Source: Ostrinia nubilalis
Taxonomy: Eukaryota; Arthropoda; Insecta; Lepidoptera; Crambidae
Direction: 5' to 3'
DNA: 64,000 nt
NCBI RefSeq assembly: GCF_963855985.1
Contig: NC_087109.1
Span: 6,282,001-6,346,000 of the forward strand
The position numbers and the translations under genes are program-made. The first letter of the stretch is position 1. Each line of letters opens with the position of its first letter. Shown here one piece after another: positions 24,091 to 34,832 of the stretch. The notes beneath the pieces are model-generated. The model searched no databases, was not told the origin of the DNA, and saw nothing but the letters and a program-made list of their open reading frames with translations.

Positions 24091-24904
24091 GAACTATACA
24101 CATTCTACACCTTTAAGCGCAGTTTTCAGGTGGTTTTAAATAAAGATAGAAAAGAAAAAACGTTAATTTGGTAGTAGCTTTATGAATTTGTTTTCATTTT
24201 CTTCAATTCAATGAAAGAAAAATGGTACTCGCACGGAACCACAGCATCAAAAAGTTCTCATTTTTCGAGACACCAACACAGTCGGCACATTACAAATCAT
24301 TTGCATATTTAACTACCTATATGCTAAAACATATATGTGCTACATGCCGGTTAATTTATGCGGTGTCATTGGCATCTAGAAAGGCTGTCTTCACCGAAAA
24401 TGGCCGCCGAAAAATTATGACCACTATTATTTTGAATCAAAATATGGGCGCGTGCCGCAAATCTATTGTGTTTATCGCTTTATTAAAATTATTTAATAAA
24501 ATGTAGTTGGTTTAATTTAATCGTGACTTCATATTATACGTTTATTGAAATCACAATACATGGGTCACGTGGCTTGTAGTAGCCTATTGTCTATTGTGGT
24601 ATTTCATTCATGGCGTCTAATGAGTGTCGTATCCAGTGAAATGAGAATAATGATGGTGCGTTTAATCTTCTCGCGAAAACTTTGCTTTGTACAAAGTGGG
24701 ATACGAGAGAGATGGCTATTTTTTTCTGCATTGCTACTTACTGCTTTAAGATTACCTATTGAGTTATCAGAGTTTTGTTAAGTTGAACAAACTGATGAGT
24801 TAACTAATCCTAAACGCTTTCGCCTCCACCGGGATACGATCCATGTTGCAAGTTTTATAGACCAGTGTGTAAGTTACTAAGCCGTGTGGTTACGACAGTG
24901 TAGA

Positions 24905-25131
24905 ATACATTTGTCACCAACCCCTACTCTTCCCGCGGGTTTCGTAAGAGGCGACTTAGGGACTACACATCAAACAGAGAACGCAGCAGCGCTCTCTGAA
25001 AAACATCAATCTTTTAAACTGCGATCTCCAATCCGCCTGTCAAGCGGGGGGATTATGGCAAAACCCTTCACTAATAGTGGAGGAGGCTCATAATCCAGCA
25101 GTGGACTGTAAAGGGCTGTTGATGATGATGT
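24905..25131 (+). mobile_element. LINE 3' end with (TGATGA) tail
   Basis: The block starts CCTACTCTTCCCGCGGGTTT with CGTAAGAGGCGACTTAGGGA, then ATTATGGCAAAACCCTTCAC, and ends with CCAGCAGTGGACTG and GATGATGATG. This arrangement is the 3' untranslated end of a LINE family that is widespread in moths and butterflies, recalled rather than searched. Any coding frame here is incidental. Confidence 0.65.
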
Positions 25132-25898
25132 GTAAGTTACGACTAAAAATATAAAGATCTATCTACGAAGGATCTTATATCTTAGGATCTTCTATAATGC
25201 TTTCAGAGCTTATTAAAATTTGTATGAATCATTATTAGCATTATTGTTAGCCGCCTGGCTGCTAATTTATCAAGAAATATTTCTGAGAATTTTCATTTCA
25301 TATTGCCAGCTAAGATTTCTTCACAATCTGGTTTCAAATAGATTTATCTAAATAACACAAAGTTGCTTACTTTACAACGCTTATTACATTTAATAGGTTA
25401 GTGGAATTTTACTTATCATCTGACCTATCAGCTGTAATTAAATCATTTTGCGTACTTTTGATTGATTGAGTTTTCCTCAAATTATTTTGAGCACGCTACT
25501 TCAGTCAAGGGACAAAAAACTACTGATGTTTCCTCTTCGAATTACTTTGTCAAGGGCTGATGATATCTTGTTCGAGTCTTAGCTAATTTATTCTTAAATT
25601 ACAATTAAAAATTAAACTCAGGTATAAGTTGAAGCCTGATTTGGTCTAGTTATTAAAAATCAGGATTTAATTTAAGCTCGAATTTTAATGTACGTTTGAG
25701 CATGGATTTAGATTATGAGCTAAGGCTCAATCTAAGGATTGGACTAATGGAAAAGTTTCCATGACTTTTTGATAGATAGTTAAGAGAGGTCATCGAATAA
25801 GCTTTTACGAGTACGAGGTATACGAGTATGCTAAGTAACATCAAGTGCTAATTATTATTAAAGACTGATATAATTTCTGTAACAATGTTAGCATCTTA

Positions 25899-26014
25899 GG
25901 CTGAGTTGTAACACCTTACTTTAACCATAACTACAATCATCCGGTGTATTTTGTATTAGGTTTTTCAGACTTTTGACGTTTGTTAAATTTAAAGTAAGAT
26001 GGTGCAACCCACCC
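25899..26014. mobile_element. MITE A, TTA duplication
   Basis: GGCTGAGTTGTAACACCTTA on the left and GATGGTGCAACCCACCC on the right, with TTA on both sides. Ends are moderately decayed. Confidence 0.72.
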
Positions 26015-26017
26015 TTA

Positions 26018-26989
26018 TTCCTCTAATCAAGAAAGTTATTGTTGCTGGTCAATCAATAGTAAAAGTCAACATGTCCTCAAATAATATTCAGCCAGGCTGC
26101 GTTTAGTATTTATACCCCATTATTAACTTGGTATTCTGTAAATAAATGTCCAAATTAGTTACCAAAATCTACTCTTGAGTGTTGGGTCGCTTGGCTGCTG
26201 TTAAGTTAGAACTTTATGCAATAACTGATAAGTTTAGTGCGTAACTGCAATCGCTATTGCAAAATCTGTGTGCAATTAATAGCAAGTGACATGTATTTAT
26301 GTAAATAGTATTCTACAATGTCACTAAATTAACGCCATCAAATTAACGGTGAATATAAAGTACTCCATCCATCTTGTTGAAGCCAATCTGCAAGCCAAAG
26401 CACACTAATAACCTCTATAAAATGCAAAACAGTTAAATAATATATTGCTGTAATTGTTTCTATTAGTTTGTTATGAAAAACAGTTGGTACTGCATGCAGT
26501 AGATAGAGTGTAGATTGTTGTTATGTTGACTACTTAATGCTTTTCAGTCGTTAGCGGTCTTTATGAAGATTCTAATTACCTACCTCTTCTTTCATAAATA
26601 CAGGTGCACCGATATAGAGTCACTTAGGCATAGATTTTTTACTTAGGTATAACGCACCCTTCTTTCAGGTTACCGATGTACTTAATTGAAATTATGATTG
26701 TGATTACTGAAAATTTAAATAAGTCAAGATTTCACACATTATTTTGAAATCTGCCAAAGCAAAAGTAATTAAGGCAACTAAATAAAGCAATTTCAGTGAA
26801 GATGAAATATTTTCAGTTTCTCGAAATTTCAAGAAATTTAGATAACTTTAGATATATCGCATCTTATTTTACATCTAACGTAGTAGATAACACGTTTTTA
26901 GCTAGACATCGCCCGAAAACTGTCATCGAGTCGTAAATTTTCCCAGCCCTTCATCAGTCCACGTTTCCCTTTACCACGCCGCACTCATT
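26018..26989. other. AT-rich non-coding DNA
   Basis: No open frame of note and no repeat recognised between MITE A and the GC-rich region. Confidence 0.4.
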
Positions 26990-27190
26990 CAGCTTTCGGC
27001 CCGATAAAATTGCCGACCAAAGACAATTTCCATATAAGCTAAAGACTCCATATTCACGGACGCCTGACAGCGGTCGCCGCCTCTCTCGTGCTTTGAGCCC
27101 GCCGACCGCCGGCCAATCGGGGCGATTCGCGCCGACCAATCGGCGGGCTGCGCACGCGACGGAATTAAACCATTTAACAGCTGATAGCGG
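26990..27190. promoter_or_regulatory. GC-rich region with two CCAAT boxes, candidate regulatory DNA
   Basis: Between AT-rich flanks this stretch has GCCGACCGCCGGCCAATCGG and GCGCCGACCAATCGGCGGGC, two CCAAT-type motifs 25 bp apart amid many CpGs, then CAGCTG. Two overlapping minus-strand open frames probably come from the GC content. No transcript start can be placed. Confidence 0.35.
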
Positions 27191-27209
27191 GTAATATCGG
27201 CCAGATGCA

Positions 27210-27425
27210 AGGGATAAGTGATGGGACGTACGCACAGTTGCTGGCAGATAATGCTCAGAATCCTGTGTCGATGATAAATGGTCGGGCGTATGCTTAATGC
27301 TCGGAATCTTGGTCAATGCTAGATGGTCAAATCGAAGTGATGGGACATACGCACAATTACTAGCAGATAATGATCATAATGCTATGCTGGTGCAAGATAG
27401 TCAAAATGGGATGCACAGTTGCTGG
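27210..27425. repeat. Degenerate tandem repeat
   Basis: GTGATGGGACGTACGCACAG with TTGCTGGCAGATAATG recurs about 117 bases later as GTGATGGGACATACGCACAA with TTACTAGCAGATAATG. Partial units (GATGGTCAAATCG, GGGATGCACAGTTGCTGG) lie between and after. Confidence 0.65.
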
Positions 27426-28543
27426 GTCGATACCCAACACAGCATTCTGTCAATGATGACCATCCAAAGGGTCAAATTGCCGCAAGCAATGTAAATGGAT
27501 CAAGAGATACAACGGAGTGACAGCAATCTTTAATGTTGCATAGTTATTCACATTAAACATTTTACTCTGAGTTATACCAGTTACACGCTGGGTCCTCTGT
27601 AACTTAGTGGTTAGAACAAGCTCTAAGCAGATAAAAGGCCCGTGTCCACCTGAAGCAAATGCTTTTTTCAGGTAGAAAATCATGTCATAGTTCACACGAA
27701 AATAAATATTTTTTAAAGTGCTATGAAATAGTGCCCAATTTAGAAATGTGTGAACCTGAAGCCAGTTATTATTAATTATTTCTTTATAAAAAGTTTCCCA
27801 ATGATATCAAGTATCACGTCGGGGTACTCAAACTCAACATATATCAGAAAATAACATTGTTTCAGACCCATGGAAACTTTTCCCCAAAACACAAAGGGAA
27901 ACTGCACCACCGGTACTAGGAAATCATAAAAGCCAGAAGGAAAAATCAGGTTCAAACGCAAACATGACATTTGACGTACAGGACGTGAGTCATCCCCCCA
28001 CTAAGGCAGTCGGCACACGTCAACGTGGTAGGTAGTAGGACATACATACGTGCGAATGTTGCTGGATTGTTAGGCCGGGCGAACACGGTACGCGAAAATT
28101 TTCAGATCGGTGGACCGCAGCGTCTCATTACTTGGAAATTGTTAAGACCCGTGTTTCTCTATTTTAATGGAAATTGTATCTTTAGTACTAATAGTTAAAC
28201 TTATGGTTAGAAGACAGTTAAGAGTTAGTTAAGAGTAAGATAGCTCACGTGTGGTTTATCACAAAATCCTGTGGTTTATGCTAAAATGATGAGACACATA
28301 ACATAGCTGTTGTAGGGCACAGCTTTAGGGTGAGACTTAAAGAAAAACACGTTATTCAACAATAATCCCCGTTATGAGATCAGCTTTAATGCAATTGGAA
28401 AAGCTGTTAAATATAGTACATTAATTTTAACAGTTGAAAACAAAATAAACTCAGTTTCATAGTCGTCGTGACAAAATTGTTTTTAAGTGGTCATTGACAT
28501 ATTGTCTTCACATGAAAATTTAGGTCTTTTTAGGGGGCAAAGA
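27426..28543. other. Non-coding DNA
   Basis: Short open frames (27450, 27776) without domains. CTTCTAGG-free, AT-rich, no repeat match seen. Confidence 0.35.
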
Positions 28544-28598
28544 GCAAAGGGGCGAAAGATACGAGGTGAACGAGTCCTCGTATCTTTCGCCCCTTTGC
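28544..28598. repeat. Perfect 23-bp inverted repeat with a 9-base loop
   Basis: GCAAAGGGGCGAAAGATACG with AGG at 28544-28566 is followed by the loop TGAACGAGT and by CCTCGTATCTTTCGCCCCTT with TGC at 28576-28598. There is no mismatch. It is unlike the older MITEs around it, whose arms have diverged. It lies inside an unremarkable 61-codon frame that I do not regard as a gene. Confidence 0.85.
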
Positions 28599-29134
28599 CT
28601 TCAACTCTCATTTATAGTATGAGGGATAAAACTTACGCGGCGAACTATTCCAAGACAAAGATGTGTCGCTAAATTGATTCAACGCGCATTGATAATTTTT
28701 TATGTCGTCAGCGCCCGGCCTAAGGCCCTCGCCGACTCGGTAGGTAGACGTAGGACATATTGTATACGTGCAAACGTGGCTGTCGATTAATAATTAATTA
28801 AGGCAGCTGCATACGAAGGACGGAGGAAGGGAAAAAACTTTTGATGGATTGATTTGTGGGTGATATTATCGGAGACTTGTGACAAAGTCTTTTGAAAAAG
28901 TACGTTTATAGAAAACATATTTTAGTGAAATTTCAAGGGCAAAGAATTTCCAAGTCGTAGCTCTTATCAAGTTTATGCCTACTGTCTATTTGATCTGAAC
29001 ATAATAATTTATGAACCTAATTTTCCTAAGAGTCATTCAGATTCTTAATGTACTTTCAAATCGCGCTTGAAAAATGAAGCTTATATAGAATCCTGCAATT
29101 ATTGATTGTATTCATCATCATCATCATCATCATA

Positions 29135-29451
29135 TCAGCCATAGGACGTCCACTGCTGAACATAGGCCTCCCCCAAAGCTTTCCATGTTGATCGATTGGT
29201 AGCGGCCTGCGTCCAGCGCTTCCCTGCTACCTTTACGATGTCGTCGGTCCACCTTGTAGGTGGACGTCCCACGCTGCGTTTTCCGGAACGTGGCCTCCAT
29301 TCCAGAATCTTTCAGCCCCATCGGCCGTCAGTTCTGCGTACTATGTGCCCTGCCCATTGCCACTTCAGCTTGCTAATCCGTCAGGCTATGTCAGCGACTT
29401 TGGTTCGTTTACGGATTTCCTCAGTTCTGATTCGATCTCGTAGAGAAACTT
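29135..29451 (-). mobile_element. RTE-like LINE 3' fragment
   Basis: On the minus strand this encodes the same LINE C-terminus as 10727-11103: a SLRDRIRTEEIRKRTKVADI-like start, a stop replacing one residue, then KLKWQWAGHIVRR, RPPTRWTDDIVKVAGKRW and a VQQWTSYG end followed by TGA. The (TCA)n run at 29112-29132 is its tail, read as (TGA)n on the minus strand. It is 5' truncated and carries stop codons. Confidence 0.85.
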
Positions 29452-30901
29452 GATTATATTATTTTTTGGCAAATTTCAGGCACATCAAAACTTGAGAAGA
29501 GATTCATACTTAAGAATACAGACCTAAGTCCACTACAAGAACTTGTAATAACAGAAAAGTACGATACGGTAGGTAACAAACGGCCATGCCACATATTTTT
29601 CCTAAGGTTTAGAGTTTATGAAGTTAGCGACTCGTAGGTTGAGAAGATTGACTCTACATGAGATTGTTGATTAAAACCGTATTTTTTGTAATTTTTTGTA
29701 ATAATTATCTGCACATCGTATGTAATGTACGATAGAATATGTTGGAAACTAAACTTCTCTCTCTATAACCATTTGTAACCGTATTCTGGCAAAAATAAAT
29801 TATTTTATTATTATTTATTATTGTTATTGGTCTCGTCTTGGCAACATTTGAAATGTATTTTTTAGTGGAATATTGAATTATTTCAATGTAAAAATTTTCC
29901 AGAGAGACTTTGATTAAAGGTAGAGTCAGTTCAAAGTTACAAAGGCACCTTGTATGACGTACTTGTTAATGAAATGCATTTTTTAAATACAATTTGTCAC
30001 CGACAGCGTCACCAAAGCCTATAGAACTTTGAACATCACGTAGGTCATACACAAAAAGATATGAATCATATCAAACAATAAACCGCCAAAACCAACGTGA
30101 TTGTATTTGGATCTTGTCCTACGGAGCCCTCAAAACATTGTATCCAATGTAACTTAATAATAATGACTGGCAACTAGTGGTGACTGAGTTTCTTCCAGCG
30201 GTTGTTCTCAGCACTTGCCATAAAATATGTACTTGTCTCGAAGCGCTGTAGAGCCCAAAGAGACGTGTAAAGAGAATGGTACGTATTTGACTATTTTGAT
30301 GTTCATAAGTGCCAAATATTGGCCAAAATTGAATAAAGATTTTTCATTTTCAATTTCAGTACAGCCGTCTGGCCTTCTGAAATCCATCATTTGTCTCTGG
30401 TGAATTAGAGAATACTGATGTTCCTGTAGTTGACACTAAATGAACTGATGATGATCAAATAGTATTCGTTTTGAAATATTGCGTCGAATAATCCCATATA
30501 TAATTTCGATAATCATCAAGGTGCAAGATATTCAGTATAATACCAGGTGCTCCAACTTTTTTACTATCTTAAGGTACACACTTCACATCAGGCGTGTACA
30601 GGCCCATAAAAGGACCATTTCTATAAGTCCACGCCAGTTATGGAGCCGCAGTTTCTTGCCACTGTTCCAGTAAATATTTTCTTATCAGATAGAGCTGTAG
30701 ATAGTGATCTATATATTCTTAATTACTAGGCTCAAGATCCCAGAAATAAGTGCAAGTAAGTAGCCTTTTTGGTCCCTATAAAAAAGATAGAGACAGCTAT
30801 ACGATAAGGAGGGAGCGACTTTTTTCATTGTAAGTACGAATAAGTACAGTTGAAAAGTTTTTATAATTATGTCTTGAACTCAACTCTTGATGCAATCAAT
30901 A
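29452..30901. other. AT-rich non-coding DNA
   Basis: TTATTATTATTTATTATTGTTATT at 29805-29828 (given in part: TTATTTATTATTG) is low-complexity and may be a LINE tail after AATAAA. No gene seen. Confidence 0.35.
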
Positions 30902-31004
30902 TAGGGTGATTTTGTAAACAGTGTCCAAATTTTTAGGCGCAACTCAGAATCGGTAACCCAATCGATTTACGTAAAGTTTGGAAACTGTTTACAAAGTCAC
31001 CCTG
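30902..31004. mobile_element. Small TA-flanked MITE
   Basis: TAGGGTGATTTTGTAAACAG is mirrored by CTGTTTACAAAGTCACCCTG, with TA on both sides. TA duplication suits the Tc1/mariner group; that is inference. Confidence 0.65.
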
Positions 31005-31345
31005 TATTTACATAGTAAAGCAAAGCACAATATTATCAAGTGTAGGTAAGTAAAAAGTTTTGGCACCGTAACAATTTTATGTCATTGCTACATATGTAAA
31101 GATTTGGAGTGTGTTCAAAATAAATAGTAAGGTATTAATTTATTCCTTTTGCTTGCCCTTTAGTCATATGAGGTCAAAATAACATGCTGCAGAAAGCTTT
31201 TTCAAATTCAAATATTTTTATTTTTCTTACTTGTAAACACACAATAAGGACCTTTGCACATAACTATCCACCAGCCACGATCAAGTAAGTTTGTAAAATT
31301 ACTGACATTTTCAACCAAAATAATGTGTTTGTCTATCTTATCTAA

Positions 31346-31458
31346 GGCTGGGTTGCACCATCTTACTTTGACTTCAACAAACGTCAAAAATCTGTCAAAC
31401 TACATACAAAATACGCTGGTTATCGTTATAGTTACGGTCAAAGTTGTGGAACTTAGCC
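31346..31458. mobile_element. MITE A, TAA duplication
   Basis: GGCTGGGTTGCACCATCTTA on the left; the right end (GTGGAACTTAGCC) is slightly shortened. TAA stands on both sides. Confidence 0.75.
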
Positions 31459-32197
31459 TAAGAATGTAAGTTTATCATGTAATTATAAACTCACTTGCGT
31501 TACAATTGTAAACAATCGTCGCTATAGATGACCCAAGGAGATAGTAACAAATACTTCCCTGTTGACAAGTAATAATTATCTTCCAAGAAATCTATGACGA
31601 CCGCCAAGCGTCACTTGCCAAAACCGAGCTGACACCGATGATGCCCGAATAAAGCCGATCGAATTCCAAAATGGCGGGCCGCATTCCGATTGCATCTAAT
31701 AACCTCAAAATCGAATGCAAAACGCGGTATTGAAATGACGCCGCTCCGCTTAACATTCCGACGTGCCATAACCGAGTACGCATTTTCATTTGGAGCCATT
31801 GTCTGGCCAGATATTAGTATTGATTTCAATAAATAAATTAATCGTATGCCCCCACGAATAGAGTCGGTTTGGCACGCGTCGCAAGACAATCGGTGAATCG
31901 ATAAGTTCTCGATTGTGTTCGTAAGTACGTCTGGTTATTAGCGATTTTATATCGATTGACTCATGTAGCGTACGTGAGTGAGGGCATTAACTTGTATGTA
32001 ATTTTTATGGCAGACCACATGCATAGTTTGCTATAGTTTGGATCCTGTAGCAGTGCATACCTGACCATGCTTTGAATGCAGTATGGTCAAAGGATGGCTA
32101 TCTTATCTGCTACCCTGAGCAGAATTATGAAGGGTTGAAAGAGGATTTTAAAGGAAATTAAACTCTCCGCGGGCTTGTGATCAGAATTAGACTCTAA

Positions 32198-32315
32198 GGG
32201 TGAGTTGCACCATCTAACTTTGATCGTAACTTTAACGATAACCGGTGATTTTTGTATGGAGTCTGACAGATTTTTGACGTTTGTTACAGCTAAAGTAATA
32301 TGATGCAACCCAGCC
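32198..32315. mobile_element. MITE A
   Basis: GGGTGAGTTGCACCATCTAA on the left and ATGATGCAACCCAGCC on the right. TAA before, TAG after. A nearby 73-codon minus-strand frame is made mostly of this element and is not a gene. Confidence 0.75.
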
Positions 32316-33105
32316 TAGGGATTCAGAGATCATAGGTTCCATTCTTAAATAGGACACCCAAAATTAATAATCAAACTGTTCTCCGTTATGTTAGGAAAAA
32401 TCAAGTTAAAATCAACCTGACAGGCCATGAATGCTGACTGAGCGAGGCATGACAGACTTCTATAGTGGTTCATAAAGCAACTTCATAGTTTGGTGATGAC
32501 CTTAGTCTTTCATAATGTGCCTTCATTGTTATCTCAGTGTTCTCAACCCATATGGTCAACCTTATCAGTCTCAGGATGCGAATCGCATCTTTTGCTCTTA
32601 GTCTCTCGCAATCTTCATTTTCATCAATACCCAAGAACAAGCAGAAAAAAATAAATCAGAAAAAAGTTTTTGCTTTTGAAACTTCAACAGGAATGCCAAA
32701 ATCTTTATAGCTGGAAGTAGCAGCCTGGACAGCAAAAACTCTTGGTTCAGTCAACCTTTAGTAATTTCCAATCTCAATAAATTGTGACTTTAATTTTAAA
32801 ATCTACAGGAATGATGTTCTATCAAAAACCGCAAAATCATCCTGCATTGCAAAATTAGCTATTAATTTAAATAACTCAACATTTACTTCAACATTTCTAA
32901 CTGGCAACGATATCTTTCATGGCCGAACCAAAATAGTATGTGATCACACACAGTCTTAAAGATGTATGACTTTGCTAATTAAACAGATTCCTATACTAAT
33001 TTAGTCTCCCAACAAAATAATAAATAAACTCAAATGGGAGTTGAATAGTATGTAATGAACGCCGCAGTCAGTTAATTTAAAGGGCACCAGTTCTTAGCAA
33101 ATCTA

Positions 33106-33277
33106 AGCTTAGGCACAGACCACCGATTCTTAGTTGGCCGACAGTTGGGTCGGGCTGTTAATCAGTATGGAGATGTATGAAACATTACACCGATTTTTAT
33201 CGGCTGATTCTTCATACAAATTAGAATCAGGCCCAACTATCGGCCAACTAAAAGTCGATGGTCTGCACCTAGGCTAA
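33106..33277. mobile_element. MITE C, first of three in tandem
   Basis: It runs from AGCTTAGGCACAGACCACCG to GTGGTC-type inverted sequence (GATGGTCTGCACCTAGGCTA). The halves pair around a central TTTTTATCGGCTGATTC. Confidence 0.68.
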
Positions 33278-33448
33278 GACTACGCAGACTACAAACTTAT
33301 ATTCGGCCGATAGTTGGATTCAACTTTGTATGAAGAATCGGCCGATACCAATGTGCGGAATTTCATACATGTCTAATGTTCATATTGATTAAAAGCCCGA
33401 CCCAACTATCGGTCGGCAAAAAGTGTGTATAGTCTTCGGCTAGGCTAA
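33278..33448. mobile_element. MITE C, second of three in tandem
   Basis: GACTACGCAGACTAC pairs with GTGTATAGTCTTCGGC; the core TATTCGGCCGATAGTTGGAT and TTGTATGAAGAATCGGCCGA matches its neighbours. Its borders touch the first and third copies. Confidence 0.62.
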
Positions 33449-33626
33449 GCCTAGGCGCAGACCCCCGACTTTTAATGGGCCGATAGATGGACCCGATTCT
33501 AATTTGTATGAAGAATCGGCCGATATCAAATCGGCGTAATGTGCGCACTTCCATACATGCCCATACTAATCAACTGCCCGACTAAACTATCGCCCGACGA
33601 AAAATCGGTGGTCTGCGCCTAGGCTA
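33449..33626. mobile_element. MITE C, third of three in tandem
   Basis: GCCTAGGCGCAGACCCCCGA pairs with GGTGGTCTGCGCCTAGGC. The central part again has TTTGTATGAAGAATCGGCCG. Overlapping open frames here are incidental. Confidence 0.68.
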
Positions 33627-33930
33627 AAATGAGTGACAACCTTTTCAAAACGTTACATAGTTTTAATCTGCATGTGCGAATGCATCGTATATTTCAATAC
33701 TAGGTCAAAACCATTAGTGTTATCTATAGTATATTTATTTGTCTGTCGGTTTATGATATAAGCTCGATCGTTAGTCATCGCCTACGCGTTATGTGTGATA
33801 GTAAAAATATTTTTTGGACAAGTGGCTTATCATTTGGGAGCAAATAAATCAAAGGACCACACACGTCAGTGTTGCTAGTCACTTGATAGGATCTAGTTGC
33901 TAGTTAATACGAATCTATTTTGATAATTGA

Positions 33931-34109
33931 CAATGCGAAAGTTTAGATGTCTGGATGTTTGTTACTCTTTCACGCAAAAACTGCTAAACGGATTTTGATG
34001 AAACTTTACAGTATTATTGTTTATAACCCAGAATAACATATAGGCTATAATTTATGACGATCTGTGACAAACAAAATTTTACGCGGGTGAAGCAGCGGGC
34101 AAAAGCTAG
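33931..34109 (+). mobile_element. Helitron-like element, 5' end decayed
   Basis: From AATGCGAAAGTTTAGATGTC through the ACGCGGGTGAAGCAGCGGGC hairpin region to CTAG and T, this matches the Helitron-like family at 2608 and 3513. The first 20 bases or so are missing. Confidence 0.65.
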
Positions 34110-34754
34110 TTAACCAATAATTCCAAAGCACTTTAAAAACGATTCAACTGTAGACTGTAAAACTCGGTGGTAACATTATCATTTCAGTTGCTTTGAAAAT
34201 AATGATTAGTTAAGAAGAATAAGAATTGACGTCATCGTTTCATATTGTCATAAAAATTAGAGTCACATTTTGAAATCTTATAAAGAGTATTCAATTGACG
34301 TAGTGTAAGCCACTGTCGACTAGCTCTAATTTTGATAATCTATCATAATGTTTTCTTGCCAAAAGAATCATTATGAAAGCAAAATTAAATTAAATTAACA
34401 AATACATATTTTGAAAACAATAGTCAAAATCAAAGTCAACATTTCTTTATTTGTATACTATAGACTATTTTAAATAGTGCTCACAAATCGTCAAATATTT
34501 TGCTCTTAAGGAGCCTCTACATGTCTCATAAACTTTTTAATATACTTAATCGTTTTAAAAATTTTCAATATTCAGTCGGCGGCACTCGGCATCACTGTAT
34601 TAGACTCTACCTCAGATCATAGAAAGAGAATAGATATGAAGTCGCGCGTAACTACAACGAGAACCAGTGTCCCCACATTTCCCCCACCACAGCTCCCACA
34701 CACACATTCAACTGTGTAAAAACAAAGCGACTGAGAGTCTACGACAACATGTGC

Positions 34755-34832
34755 AACCGGCTTAAAAGTGCTGTGATTGGCCAGAAGGCGTGCCTTATGG
34801 CCAATCAATGGCCGCGTGACGTGACGCACACT
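34755..34832. promoter_or_regulatory. CCAAT and CRE-like cluster, candidate regulatory DNA
   Basis: GTGATTGGCCAGAAGGCGTG, ATGGCCAATCAATGGCCGCG and TGACGTGACGCACA hold two CCAAT boxes in opposite directions and a TGACGTGA motif close together. The minus-strand 96-codon frame across it looks incidental. Confidence 0.3.

Noticed and set aside
28544..28598. Pre-miRNA
   Set aside because: The stem is perfect and short with a 9-base loop. Insect pre-miRNAs usually have bulges and longer loops, and no known miRNA seed was recognised.
29112..29132. Coding poly-His/Ser run
   Set aside because: The (TCA)n run is the tail of a minus-strand LINE fragment.
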